From Burkholderia sp. GAS332 (GTDB lineage: Bacteria > Pseudomonadota > Gammaproteobacteria > Burkholderiales > Burkholderiaceae), in assembly GCA_900142905.1 (NCBI GenBank), contig FSRV01000001.1, positions 682,001 to 746,000 of the forward strand: a DNA stretch of 64,000 nt, written 5' to 3'. Each line of letters opens with the position of its first letter. Within the stretch, counting starts at the first letter, position 1. The translations under genes were made by a program, and so were the position numbers. Positions 12,249 through 22,603 of this stretch are shown here, piece by piece. The notes beneath the pieces are model-generated. The model was not told where the DNA came from and searched no databases. It saw nothing but the letters and a program-made list of their open reading frames with translations.

Positions 12249-13520
12249 ATGGATATCGACCAGTACATGACCGACCTCGGCCGCCGCGCCCGCCACGCAT
12301 CGCGTGCGATGGCGCGGGCGTCGACGGCGGCGAAGAACGCCGCGCTTGCGGCCGTCGCTCAGGCAATCGAACGCGATGCCGCGTTGCTCAAGGATGCCAA
12401 CGCGCGGGACGTGGCGCGTGTACGCGAGAAGGGGCTCGACGCCGCGTTCATCGACCGTTTGACGCTGTCGGACAAGGCGCTCAAGACAATGGTCGAAGGC
12501 TTGCGGCAAGTCGCCGCGCTGGCCGATCCGATTGGTGAAATCAGCAATCTGAAGTACCGGCCGAGCGGCATTCAGGTCGGTCAGATGCGCGTGCCGCTTG
12601 GTGTGATCGGCATCATCTACGAATCGCGTCCGAACGTGACGATCGACGCGGCCGCGCTGTGTCTGAAGTCGGGCAATGCGACGATCCTGCGCGGCGGGTC
12701 GGAAGCGCTGGAGTGCAACACGGCGCTGGCCAAGCTGATCGGTGAAGGGCTGGAAGCCGCCGGCTTGCCGCAGGACGCGGTGCAAGTGGTGGCCACGTCG
12801 GACCGCGCCGCGGTTGGCGCGCTGATCACAATGACCGAATTCGTCGATGTAATCGTGCCGCGCGGCGGCAAGAGCCTGATTGCGCGTCTGATGGAAGACG
12901 CACGCGTGCCGATGATCAAGCATCTCGACGGCATCTGCCATGTCTATGTCGACGATCGCGCGGACCTCACGAAGGCCTTGACCGTGTGCGATAACGCCAA
13001 GACGCACCGCTACGGCACCTGCAACACGATGGAAACGCTGCTGGTGGCGCGTGGAATTGCGGCTGAAGTGCTGCCGCCTTTGGGCAAGCTGTATCGCGAC
13101 AAGGAAGTCGAACTACGCGTGGACGCGTCAGCGCGCGCGGTGTTGTCGGATGCAGGCGTGGGCCCGCTCGTCGATGCCACCGAAGAAGACTGGCGCACCG
13201 AATATCTCGCACCGGTGCTGGCGATCAAGGTGGTGGACGGCCTCGATGCGGCCATTGACCACATCAACACCTACAGCTCGCAGCACACCGACGCGATCGT
13301 CACCGAGGACCATGATCGCGCGATGCGCTTCCTGCGCGAAGTCGACTCGGCGAGCGTGATGGTCAATGCGTCGACACGCTTTGCCGACGGCTTCGAATTT
13401 GGACTGGGCGCGGAGATCGGCATCTCGAACGACAAGCTGCATGCGCGTGGGCCGGTGGGGCTGGAAGGGCTGACGTCGCTGAAATACATTGTGCTGGGGC
13501 ACGGCGAAGGCCGGCAATAA
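12249..13520 (+). CDS. proA: Gamma-glutamyl phosphate reductase
   Basis: ProA (423 residues) reduces glutamyl 5-phosphate to glutamate 5-semialdehyde in proline synthesis. It is an aldehyde-dehydrogenase-fold enzyme; visible family stretches are [42 protein letters not shown] and the catalytic Cys region [19 protein letters not shown] at 12249 is used; another in-frame ATG lies 12 bases upstream. No proB is adjacent. Confidence 0.96.
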   Translation: MDIDQYMTDLGRRARHASRAMARASTAAKNAALAAVAQAIERDAALLKDANARDVARVREKGLDAAFIDRLTLSDKALKTMVEGLRQVAALADPIGEISNLKYRPSGIQVGQMRVPLGVIGIIYESRPNVTIDAAALCLKSGNATILRGGSEALECNTALAKLIGEGLEAAGLPQDAVQVVATSDRAAVGALITMTEFVDVIVPRGGKSLIARLMEDARVPMIKHLDGICHVYVDDRADLTKALTVCDNAKTHRYGTCNTMETLLVARGIAAEVLPPLGKLYRDKEVELRVDASARAVLSDAGVGPLVDATEEDWRTEYLAPVLAIKVVDGLDAAIDHINTYSSQHTDAIVTEDHDRAMRFLREVDSASVMVNASTRFADGFEFGLGAEIGISNDKLHARGPVGLEGLTSLKYIVLGHGEGRQ

Positions 13521-13633
13521 CGCGGTTCGCTGCCGACGCGCTGTCGTCATCCTTGGGATGGCGCATGCTTTCCGTTGAGTGCGCTGGTAGCCCCTGTTCA
13601 TTTCCACGCTGACAAGCAGTACGAGGACCGCTG

Positions 13634-14050
13634 ATGCTTTGGGTAAAAACGTTTCACATCGTTCTGATTGCTTCCTGGTTTGCCGGCCTGTTCTATCTGC
13701 CGCGCATCTTCGTCAATCTGGCGATGGAGACGGAGCCCGCCGCCACGGCGCGCCTTCTGACGATGGCGCGCAAGCTGTTCCGCTTCATGACGTTTATCGC
13801 GGTGCCGGCGCTGGCATGTGGGCTGTGGCTGTGGCTCGCGGTCGGTATCGGACGCGGGCAGGGCTGGATTCACGCGAAGGTCGGTGTGGTGGTGTTGCTG
13901 ATCATTTACCACGCGTACTGCGGCGTGCTGCTGCGGACGTTCGAGCGTGGCGAAAATCGCCGCTCGGATAAGTGGTATCGGATGTTTAATGAACTGCCTG
14001 TGCTGGGGATGCTGGCGGCAGTTGCGTTGGTGGTTATTAAGCCGTTTTAA
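13634..14050 (+). CDS. hemJ: HemJ-like/CopD-family integral membrane protein
   Basis: The 138-residue protein has four predicted membrane helices and begins MLWVKTFHIVLIASWFAG, with the conserved His8 near the membrane surface as in HemJ (UPF0093), the heme-b-containing protoporphyrinogen IX oxidase of many bacteria lacking HemG/HemY. Further family features are LPRIFVNL, a RKLFRFMTFIAVPAL helix, and WIHAKVGVVVLLIIYH. HemJ function is inferred from the family; annotation pipelines often call it only CopD family. It follows proA by 113 bases and is the last gene before the AT-rich gap. Confidence 0.75.
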   Translation: MLWVKTFHIVLIASWFAGLFYLPRIFVNLAMETEPAATARLLTMARKLFRFMTFIAVPALACGLWLWLAVGIGRGQGWIHAKVGVVVLLIIYHAYCGVLLRTFERGENRRSDKWYRMFNELPVLGMLAAVALVVIKPF

Positions 14051-14074
14051 TAAGTAGGAACTCTCCTATTTATT
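14049..14074. terminator. AT-rich hairpin at the hemJ stop
   Basis: AATAAGTAGGA and TCCTATTTATT form an 11-bp stem with one G-T pair around ACTC. The stem includes the end of the stop codon. Its low GC content makes it a weak terminator candidate. Confidence 0.35.
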
Positions 14075-14603
14075 TCTGTTGATCAGATATGTTTATCCAC
14101 TCGCGCGGTGTTTAACATCGTGCGGGATGCGATTCAATAATCAAATGTTGGGTGGTTGGCATTCGTCAAGAAGTATTGATTTAGTCCGGCTATTTTTACA
14201 TCAATCTCTTCCCATCAAAGTGTTTCCGTAGTAGGTGATTCGTTCAGATTATTCTTAGTCTGAGCGTGACATCGCTCGTACGTTTGCGCTGAGTCCCTCG
14301 GTGTGTCCGTTGTCCGCCAGCCCTACGCAGTAGGCCGCTTCCTGTTCGTGAGTCCTATTTTTGTCAATTTGTCGTAGGTGCAATCATATCGCCACATCGG
14401 GATTTAAGAACTGTCCTATTAATTTGAGAATTGCCCGGTCATATAGTGGTTCCATTCCAGAAGGATTAATGGGATGGTCCAAAAATGCAAATTGCGACGA
14501 CCCTGTTTTTAATCCTTCTGCTACTCAGTGACGCGCGCAGGACTTCGGTAAGACACCTCCCGCGACATCAAAACCCATAACTGATATTCAGAAGGATGAA
14601 ATC
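14051..14603. other. AT-rich intergenic region before the adhesin gene
   Basis: This 553-base stretch is clearly poorer in GC than its neighbours and has no convincing gene. It holds two near-identical 13-mers (GAACTSTCCTATT at 14058-14070 and 14408-14420), a perfect 12-base inverted repeat (14458-14520) and, on the minus strand at 14255-14383, a 42-codon open frame with no recognised relative. The composition suggests acquired or decayed DNA, or a regulatory leader of the adhesin gene. Confidence 0.6.
14458..14520. repeat. Inverted repeat upstream of the adhesin gene
   Basis: CAGAAGGATTAA at 14458-14469 is repeated as its exact reverse complement at 14509-14520, 39 bases apart. A third partial copy, CAGAAGGAT, lies at 14590-14598 and serves as the likely ribosome-binding site of the adhesin. 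Pairing among these could hide or expose that site. Confidence 0.6.
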
Positions 14604-17600
14604 ATGAACAAGGCTCATCGGATCGTTTGGAACGCTGTAACAGGCACTTGGACCGCTGTGGCAGAAATCGCCAAGGGTCGAAGCAAGGGGACGGGGCGCG
14701 CGGCGCTGACGGTAATCGCAACAGTTGTAGCACTGGGCGCGCTGCCAGGCACTGTGGCTGCAGCGGAAGACTGTACCACCGCGGACGGGAAAGCTGGTAC
14801 AACTGACGCGGCAGGTGCGTGCGTGGTGCCCTCCACCACCGGGAAGCTACTGGGTGCAAGTCTGTTAGGGGCCTCCGACAGTACGGTAATCAATATCTAT
14901 GGGATCGGCACCAGTCCGGTGGCAAAGAATACGGGTGACGTCGCTATTGGCTCGGAAACTGTCGCCGATAGCTCAGGGGGGGCCTCCGATCATGCAGCCA
15001 CCGCTGTAGGTTACGGTGCACGAGCGGTCGGAGCGCGCACCGTGGCTCTCGGCATGTATGCCAACGCCAGTGCTACCGATGCTCTCGCGTTCGGTTACAA
15101 GGGGACAGCTTCTGCCGCCGGTGCCGTTGCGATCGGTGCTGGGTCCAGTGCATCTGGCACGAACTCCGTCGCGCTGGGCTTTGGGTCAGTGGCAAACCGC
15201 GCCAACACAGTTTCCGTGGGCTCCACAACCGCGACACGCCAGATCGTGAACGTCGCGGCGGGTTCAGAAGAAACCGATGCGGTGAACGTCAAGCAGTTGA
15301 AGGATGTCGGTATCAAGCTCGATTCGAGCGGCTACGTCACGAACACATTCGTCGCATACGACGATATGACCAAAGGCTCAGCGACGCTGGGTGGCACATC
15401 GGGTACGACGCTCAAGAACGTCAAGGCTGGCGAGGTGTCGGTATCGAGCTCCGACGCAGTGAACGGCTCGCAGCTGTACACGACAAACGAGAGCGTCGAC
15501 AAGAACACCAAGGACATCTCGACGCTGAAAACGGCGATCACGAACATCGACAGCGGCTCAATCGGTCTTGTGCAGCAGGATGCGACGAGCCACGCAATCA
15601 CTGTGGCGAGCGCGACAGCGGGCACGACGGTGGACTTCACCGGCACGGCGGGCGCGCGTCAACTGAAGGGTGTGTCGAAAGGCACGGCCGATACGGACGC
15701 AGTGAACGTTGCGCAGTTGAATGATGTGGACACGCGCGCTCAGGACGGCATCAGTGGCCTGAACGGCGACATGACTTCGGTGAAGGACGGCATCACCGGC
15801 CTGAACGGTGACATGGCTTCGGTGAAGGACGGCATCAACGGCCTGAACGGTGACATGGCCTCGGTAAAGGACGGCGTCAACGGCCTGAATGGCGAAATGG
15901 CCTCGGTAAAGGATGGTATCGACGGCATCAACGGCAGTATCACCAGCATCACGAACCAGATTACCAGCGGTGAACTCGGTCTGGTGCAGCAGGACGCGAC
16001 GACGCGCAACCTCACTGTTGCGGCAAACACGGATGGTGCGACGGTGGACTTCACGGGCACGGCGGGCACGCGTCAGTTGAAGGGTGTGTCGGCAGGCGCG
16101 GACGATACGGATGCAGTGAACGTTGCGCAGATGAAGGATGTGGATACGCGCGCTCAGGACGGCATTAGCGGCCTGAACGGTGACATGGCATCGGTGAAGG
16201 ATGGCGTTAACGGCCTGAATGGCGAAATGGCATCGGTAAAGGATGGTATCGACGGCATCAACGGCAGTATCACCAGCATTACGAACCAGATTACCAGCGG
16301 TGAACTCGGTCTGGTGCAGCAGGACGCGACGACGCGCAACCTCACTGTTGCGGCAAACACGGATGGTGCGGCGGTGGACTTCACGGGCACGGCGGGCACG
16401 CGTCAGTTGAAGGGTGTGTCGGCAGGCGCGGACGATACGGATGCAGTGAACGTTGCGCAGATGAAGGATGTGGATACGCGCGCTCAGGACGGCATCAGCG
16501 GCCTGAACGGTGACATGGCGTCGGTGAAGGATGGCATCAACGGCCTGAACGGTGACATGGCCTCGGTAAAGGACGGCGTCAACGGCCTGAATGGCGAAAT
16601 GGCATCGGTAAAGGATGGTATCGACGGCATCAACGGCAGTATCACCAGCATCACGAACCAGATTACCAGTGGTGAACTGGGCCTGGTGCAGCAGGACGCG
16701 ACGAGCCAAGCCATCACGGTGGCGAGTGCGACAGCGGGCAGGACGGTGGACTTCACGGGCACGGCGGGCACGCGTCAGTTGAAGGGTGTGTCGGCAGGCG
16801 CGGACGATACGGATGCAGTGAACGTTGCGCAGATGAAGGATGTGGATACGCGTGCGCAGGACGGCATCAACGGCCTGAACGGCGACATGGCGTCGGTGAA
16901 GGATGGCGTCAACGGCCTGAATGGTGACATGGCATCGGTGAAGGACGGCATCAATGGCCTGAACGGCGAAATGGCATCGGTGAAGGATGGTATCGACGGC
17001 ATCAACGGCAGTATCACCAGCATCACGAACCAGATCAACAACGGCGAACTGGGTCTGGTGCAACAGGATCAGACCACGCGTGACCTGACGGTTGCGAGCG
17101 ACAAGGACGGCGCGCACGTCAACTTCGCGGGCACCGCAGGCTCGCGCGAACTGATCGGTGTCGCAGCCGGCACGACGAGCAACTCCGCAGTCAACGTTGG
17201 TCAGTTGAGCCCGGTTGTTGCGTCGCTCGGCGGCGATGCGCAGGTCAATGCCGATGGTTCGGTCACCGGCCCGACGTATCACGTGCAGGGCGGCACGCAG
17301 AACACGGTCGGCGGCGCACTCAATTCGCTCGATAACGGTCTGTCGACGCTGCAGACGCAGATCAACAACGGCAGTATCGGCATGGTCACGCAAAATCAGA
17401 CCTCGCGCGACATCCTTGTCGGTGCGGCGACGGACGGTCTGCGGGTCAATATGGCCGGCACAGCGGGTAACCGTGTCGTGACGGGAGTTGCGGCAGGTGC
17501 GGTCAATGCGTCAAGCAGCGACGCGGTGAACGGCGCGCAATTGCATACAAACGCCAAGAGTACGGCAGACGCCTTGGGCGGCGGTTCGACCGTCAATGAG

Positions 17601-18446
17601 GACGGCACGATCTCGATGCCCACGTACAACGTGGGTGGCACGACCGTGAACGGCGTCGGCGCAGCAATCACCAACATCGACGGTCGTGTGACGCAGAACA
17701 CGTCGGACATCGCTAGCCTGCAAACAACTGTCGGCACGATGAGCGGCTCGGTGGCGAACGCGGTGTCGTATGACAGCGCGGCACACAACCAGGTGACGTT
17801 GGGCGGTTCGGCCAGCGCGCCGAAGGTGAAGCTGACCAATTTGCAGGACGGTGAACTGTCGGCGACGAGCTCAGATGCGGTAACTGGCTCGCAGCTGTGG
17901 AACACCAACCAGCAAGTGGCTAACCTGAACCAGGCGGTGCAGAACCAGCAGTCGACCGGCAGCAGCAGCATCGCGACAGACACAGGTGGTCCGGCCGCAT
18001 CGGCGACCGGCAGCGGTTCGATGGCGATGGGCGGCGGTGCTCAGGCAAGTGGCGACAACTCGGTGGCACTCGGCGCAGGCTCGGTGGCAGATCAGGCGAA
18101 CACCGTATCGGTGGGTTCACCGGGCAACGAGCGCCGTATCACGAACGTCGCCGACGGCCAAGGCCCGACCGACGCCGTGAACATGCGTCAGTTCCAGCAG
18201 GGTATCGGCTCGGTCGCGCGTAATGCTTATAGCGGTGTTGCCGCTGCTACAGCGCTGACGATGATTCCCGACGTCGATCCGGGCAAGACGATCGCAGTTG
18301 GCATTGGTACCGGCAACTACAAGGGCTATCAGGCTGTATCGCTGGGCATGTCGGCGCGTATCACTCAGAACCTGAAGATCAAGGCAGGTGCGGGGATGAG
18401 CTCGGCGGATACGACTTATGGCGTGGGTGCAGCGTACCAGTGGTAA
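14604..18446 (+). CDS. Trimeric autotransporter adhesin (YadA/Hia type)
   Basis: This 1280-residue surface protein is a trimeric (type Vc) autotransporter that should mediate attachment or aggregation. It has an extended ESPR signal peptide (MNKAHRIVWNAVTGTWTAVA, cleavage near residue 53), a YadA-like head with AVAIGAG and NSVALGFGS repeats (about 130-205), and a neck (VNVKQLKD). A long stalk follows, in which four units (residues 374-810) contain 3 to 5 copies of a 14-residue heptad-like repeat DGINGLNGDMASVK. A second short head lies near 1139-1170, then a neck (TDAVNMRQF). The C-terminal anchor covers about 78 residues and ends in GVGAAYQW. The gene stands alone, with an AT-rich leader and a strong terminator. 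Confidence 0.95.
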   Translation: MNKAHRIVWNAVTGTWTAVAEIAKGRSKGTGRAALTVIATVVALGALPGTVAAAEDCTTADGKAGTTDAAGACVVPSTTGKLLGASLLGASDSTVINIYGIGTSPVAKNTGDVAIGSETVADSSGGASDHAATAVGYGARAVGARTVALGMYANASATDALAFGYKGTASAAGAVAIGAGSSASGTNSVALGFGSVANRANTVSVGSTTATRQIVNVAAGSEETDAVNVKQLKDVGIKLDSSGYVTNTFVAYDDMTKGSATLGGTSGTTLKNVKAGEVSVSSSDAVNGSQLYTTNESVDKNTKDISTLKTAITNIDSGSIGLVQQDATSHAITVASATAGTTVDFTGTAGARQLKGVSKGTADTDAVNVAQLNDVDTRAQDGISGLNGDMTSVKDGITGLNGDMASVKDGINGLNGDMASVKDGVNGLNGEMASVKDGIDGINGSITSITNQITSGELGLVQQDATTRNLTVAANTDGATVDFTGTAGTRQLKGVSAGADDTDAVNVAQMKDVDTRAQDGISGLNGDMASVKDGVNGLNGEMASVKDGIDGINGSITSITNQITSGELGLVQQDATTRNLTVAANTDGAAVDFTGTAGTRQLKGVSAGADDTDAVNVAQMKDVDTRAQDGISGLNGDMASVKDGINGLNGDMASVKDGVNGLNGEMASVKDGIDGINGSITSITNQITSGELGLVQQDATSQAITVASATAGRTVDFTGTAGTRQLKGVSAGADDTDAVNVAQMKDVDTRAQDGINGLNGDMASVKDGVNGLNGDMASVKDGINGLNGEMASVKDGIDGINGSITSITNQINNGELGLVQQDQTTRDLTVASDKDGAHVNFAGTAGSRELIGVAAGTTSNSAVNVGQLSPVVASLGGDAQVNADGSVTGPTYHVQGGTQNTVGGALNSLDNGLSTLQTQINNGSIGMVTQNQTSRDILVGAATDGLRVNMAGTAGNRVVTGVAAGAVNASSSDAVNGAQLHTNAKSTADALGGGSTVNEDGTISMPTYNVGGTTVNGVGAAITNIDGRVTQNTSDIASLQTTVGTMSGSVANAVSYDSAAHNQVTLGGSASAPKVKLTNLQDGELSATSSDAVTGSQLWNTNQQVANLNQAVQNQQSTGSSSIATDTGGPAASATGSGSMAMGGGAQASGDNSVALGAGSVADQANTVSVGSPGNERRITNVADGQGPTDAVNMRQFQQGIGSVARNAYSGVAAATALTMIPDVDPGKTIAVGIGTGNYKGYQAVSLGMSARITQNLKIKAGAGMSSADTTYGVGAAYQW
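15723..17027 (+). repeat. Nested tandem repeats in the adhesin stalk
   Basis: Four large units start at 15723, 16137, 16467 and 16839, each at the codons for DVDTRAQ. The first three measure 414, 330 and 372 bases, differing by whole multiples of 42 bases. The 42-base subunit encodes DGINGLNGDMASVK and occurs 5, 3, 4 and 4 times in the four units, counting the diverged last copy of each. Outside the subunits the large units are almost identical. Confidence 0.95.
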
Positions 18447-18520
18447 GTGTCGTGTGATGGTTGCGGAAAGCGCTGCGGCTTAGGTGCTTTTCGTGAACCC
18501 GTCTTAGGTGGGTAGTAAAA

Positions 18521-18556
18521 AGGCGGGCTCTCTTCGGGGAGCCCGCCTTATTTTTT
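18521..18556 (+). terminator. Intrinsic terminator of the adhesin gene
   Basis: AGGCGGGCTC (18521-18530) pairs with GAGCCCGCCT (18539-18548) and is followed by a T-rich run. It can also serve the convergent hexR transcript because an A run precedes it. Confidence 0.88.
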
Positions 18557-18638
18557 GGGTGCCGGTAACACGGCGCTCGTCAGACCCGATTGCATCGCAC
18601 CGCGCTTGCCGCGCGATCAGAGTCAACAGGGTTTCGTG

Positions 18639-19484
18639 TTACGTCCTCGGATCGATCCTCCTGCGGTTGATCACTTCCTTCGCCTGCGCCAGCTTCTCGA
18701 CCAGTTCCGGTCCCCGGCTCAACGCCACCCCCACTGCCAGAATATCGCCGATCGCCAGATGCGAGACGCGCGAGGTCATCGGCGAAAAAATATCCGTATC
18801 CTCATCGACGTTGGCGAACAGGCCGACCGTCGCGAGTCGCGCCAAAGGCGAATTACCGTGCGTAATCGCGATTACCTTCGCGCCGCTTGCCAACGCCGAC
18901 TTCACCGCATCGACGATATCGCGTGTACGGCCGGTGTTCGAAATCGCCACCACCACATCGCCTTCACCGAGCAGCGCCGCCGACATGAGAAACGTATGCG
19001 GGTCCGAATACGCCACGCTCGGCATGCCGAGGCGAAAGAACTTGTGCTGCACATCCAGCGCCGCAATGCCCGACCCGCCCGCGCCGTAAAACTCAATGCG
19101 CCGCGCTTGCGCCAGCAGCGCGATCGCCGCCGCCACGCTATCCGACGACAAATTGTTGCGCACCTGGATCAGCGCGCCGATAGTCCGGTCGAGTACTTTC
19201 GCGGCGACGCCCGGCGTGGGCTCATCCGGCCGCACGTCGCGATAGACGGCTGGCACTTCCGCGGCGATGCCTTGCGCCAGCCGGATCTTGAACTCGCGAA
19301 AGCCTGAAAACCCGAGCGCATGACAGAACCGCGCGATGGTCGGCTGGCTGACACCCGCGCGCGCGGCCACCTCGGTCATCGAGAGATCGAGCACCTCGCG
19401 CGGCGCTTCGATCACGTAATCGGCCAGCTTGCGTTCGGACGGACGCAACTGGTCGCGCATCTCTATCACCTGGGACAGCATCAT
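18639..19484 (-). CDS. hexR: HexR-type (RpiR family) regulator of the Entner-Doudoroff genes
   Basis: The 281-residue protein has an N-terminal RpiR helix-turn-helix (MTEVAARAGVSQPTIARFCHALGF, residues about 36-59) and a C-terminal SIS sugar-phosphate domain (GAGGSGIAALDVQHKFFRLG; VVVAISNTGRTRDIVDAV). HexR proteins repress sugar-catabolic genes and release DNA on binding 2-keto-3-deoxy-6-phosphogluconate, the intermediate made by Edd and used by Eda. The gene is divergent from edd-eda. Two TGTAGTTTTT-type boxes lie in the 291-base gap, one in front of each gene, suggesting control of edd and of itself. The assignment rests on family plus context. Confidence 0.9.
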   Translation of the reverse strand: MMLSQVIEMRDQLRPSERKLADYVIEAPREVLDLSMTEVAARAGVSQPTIARFCHALGFSGFREFKIRLAQGIAAEVPAVYRDVRPDEPTPGVAAKVLDRTIGALIQVRNNLSSDSVAAAIALLAQARRIEFYGAGGSGIAALDVQHKFFRLGMPSVAYSDPHTFLMSAALLGEGDVVVAISNTGRTRDIVDAVKSALASGAKVIAITHGNSPLARLATVGLFANVDEDTDIFSPMTSRVSHLAIGDILAVGVALSRGPELVEKLAQAKEVINRRRIDPRT

Positions 19485-19539
19485 CAGAAATCTCGCACTA
19501 TGCTGAAGAATGCGTGGACTATATCTGATTGCAGAAGAA

Positions 19540-19554
19540 GGTACAAAAACTACA
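19540..19554 (-). promoter_or_regulatory. HexR-like operator in front of hexR
   Basis: Read on the minus strand the site is TGTAGTTTTTGTACC, close to the HexR pattern of two TGTA half-sites around an AT core. It lies about 55 bases upstream of the hexR start and matches the site at 19672 in 12 of 15 positions. Confidence 0.65.
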
Positions 19555-19671
19555 TGTCGAGCGCTAGGTGTATTCCCTAGGTTTTGATGTCAATGCCGCT
19601 AAGTCAAAGCCAGTAAGGCGATGCGGCTATTCAAACATGCGGCGATGCAGCAAGAGTCATCATTGCGATCA

Positions 19672-19686
19672 TGTAGTTTTTCTACT
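19672..19686 (+). promoter_or_regulatory. HexR-like operator in front of edd
   Basis: TGTAGTTTTTCTACT is a near-perfect dyad (TGTAG-N5-CTACT) that fits the HexR site. It lies 90 bases upstream of the edd start. Its partner box is on the other strand 118 bases away. Confidence 0.7.
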
Positions 19687-19775
19687 AACATTGCGACGTC
19701 GACTGAATCGACATCCCCGCGATACCTGCCTGGCATAGTGCGCCTACGCCTCACGCCAGCGACGAAGGAGCTCCG

Positions 19776-21680
<1,905 letters not shown>

Positions 21681-21706
21681 ACGCTGCAGAAACAAGGAGT
21701 CTGACT

Positions 21707-22348
21707 ATGACAGCGAAGACAGTAAGCGATATCGTGCGCCTCGGCCCGGTGATTCCGGTGCTCGCGTTCGACTCGGTCGAGCAAGGTGAAAACGTGTCGC
21801 GCGCACTGCACGCGGGTGGCGTTAAGGTGCTGGAAATCACGCTGCGCACCGCAGCCGGTCTCGCAGCGATCGAACGCGCGAGCCAGTTGGCCGAAGACAT
21901 CGTGGTCGGCGTCGGCACGATCACGAAGCCGGAGCACTGTGCGCAGGCTAAAAAAGCGGGTGCGCAGTTCGGCGTGTCGCCGGGTCTCACGAGGGACATG
22001 CACAAGGCCGCGCAAGACGCCGGCTTGCCGTTGCTGCCCGGCGTGATGACGCCGACTGACATCATCACCGCGCTGGAACTCGGCTACGAAATCGTCAAGT
22101 TCTTCCCGGCGCAGCAAGCCGGCGGTATCCCGATGCTGCAGGCGTTTTACGGCCCGTTCCCGACGCTGAAATTCTGCCCGACCGGCGGCATCACGGCCGA
22201 GAGCGCCATCAATTTCCTCGCACAACCGAACGTCGTGTGCGTCGGCGGTTCGTGGCTCACGCCGAAAGCCGCGCTCGCGGCGCAAAACTGGGACGAAGTC
22301 ACGCGCCTCGCGCGTGCCGCCAGCGAACTGGTCCCGTCGGCTCACTAA
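21707..22348 (+). CDS. eda: KDPG aldolase (2-keto-3-deoxy-6-phosphogluconate aldolase)
   Basis: Eda (213 residues) splits 2-keto-3-deoxy-6-phosphogluconate into pyruvate and glyceraldehyde 3-phosphate. The Schiff-base lysine is in EIVKFFPAQQAGG and the catalytic Glu in VLEITLRTAAGL; GVGTITKPEH and FCPTGGI complete the TIM-barrel phosphate and substrate sites. AAGGAG lies nine bases before the ATG. It is the second gene of the edd-eda operon and is followed by a terminator. Confidence 0.97.
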   Translation: MTAKTVSDIVRLGPVIPVLAFDSVEQGENVSRALHAGGVKVLEITLRTAAGLAAIERASQLAEDIVVGVGTITKPEHCAQAKKAGAQFGVSPGLTRDMHKAAQDAGLPLLPGVMTPTDIITALELGYEIVKFFPAQQAGGIPMLQAFYGPFPTLKFCPTGGITAESAINFLAQPNVVCVGGSWLTPKAALAAQNWDEVTRLARAASELVPSAH

Positions 22349-22395
22349 GCCGCATCGGCGCACGATACGATAGTCCGCTAAGCTAGGTCCTACGC

Positions 22396-22447
22396 AAAGG
22401 AGCCTTGTCGAAACAGCCTGCCAGGCTGTCACGGCGAGGCTCCTTTT
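22396..22447 (+). terminator. Branched intrinsic terminator after eda
   Basis: AAAGGAGCCT pairs with AGGCTCCTTT (22437-22446) and encloses a second hairpin, ACAGCCT/AGGCTGT. The T run is short. Confidence 0.75.
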
Positions 22448-22603
22448 CGATTGCGCGCCGGATTCGCGCGCGTTTAGAGACAACAGACAGTAAAATTCAG
22501 CGTCCGCGCGGCTTGCCGGGTTTTCTGGCACCGCAGCAGGTCGCCGTGAGACAGGTGCCAGCCGTGTTCCGCACCAACATCAATAACGCAAAGGAGGAGC
22601 TTC

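Noticed and set aside
15723..17027. Possible CRISPR or insertion-sequence repeats
   Set aside because: The repeats are in frame and code a coiled-coil stalk.
15558..17393. A 611-codon minus-strand open frame with strong repeats
   Set aside because: It mirrors the adhesin stalk repeats; the adhesin frame has signal peptide, heads, neck and anchor.
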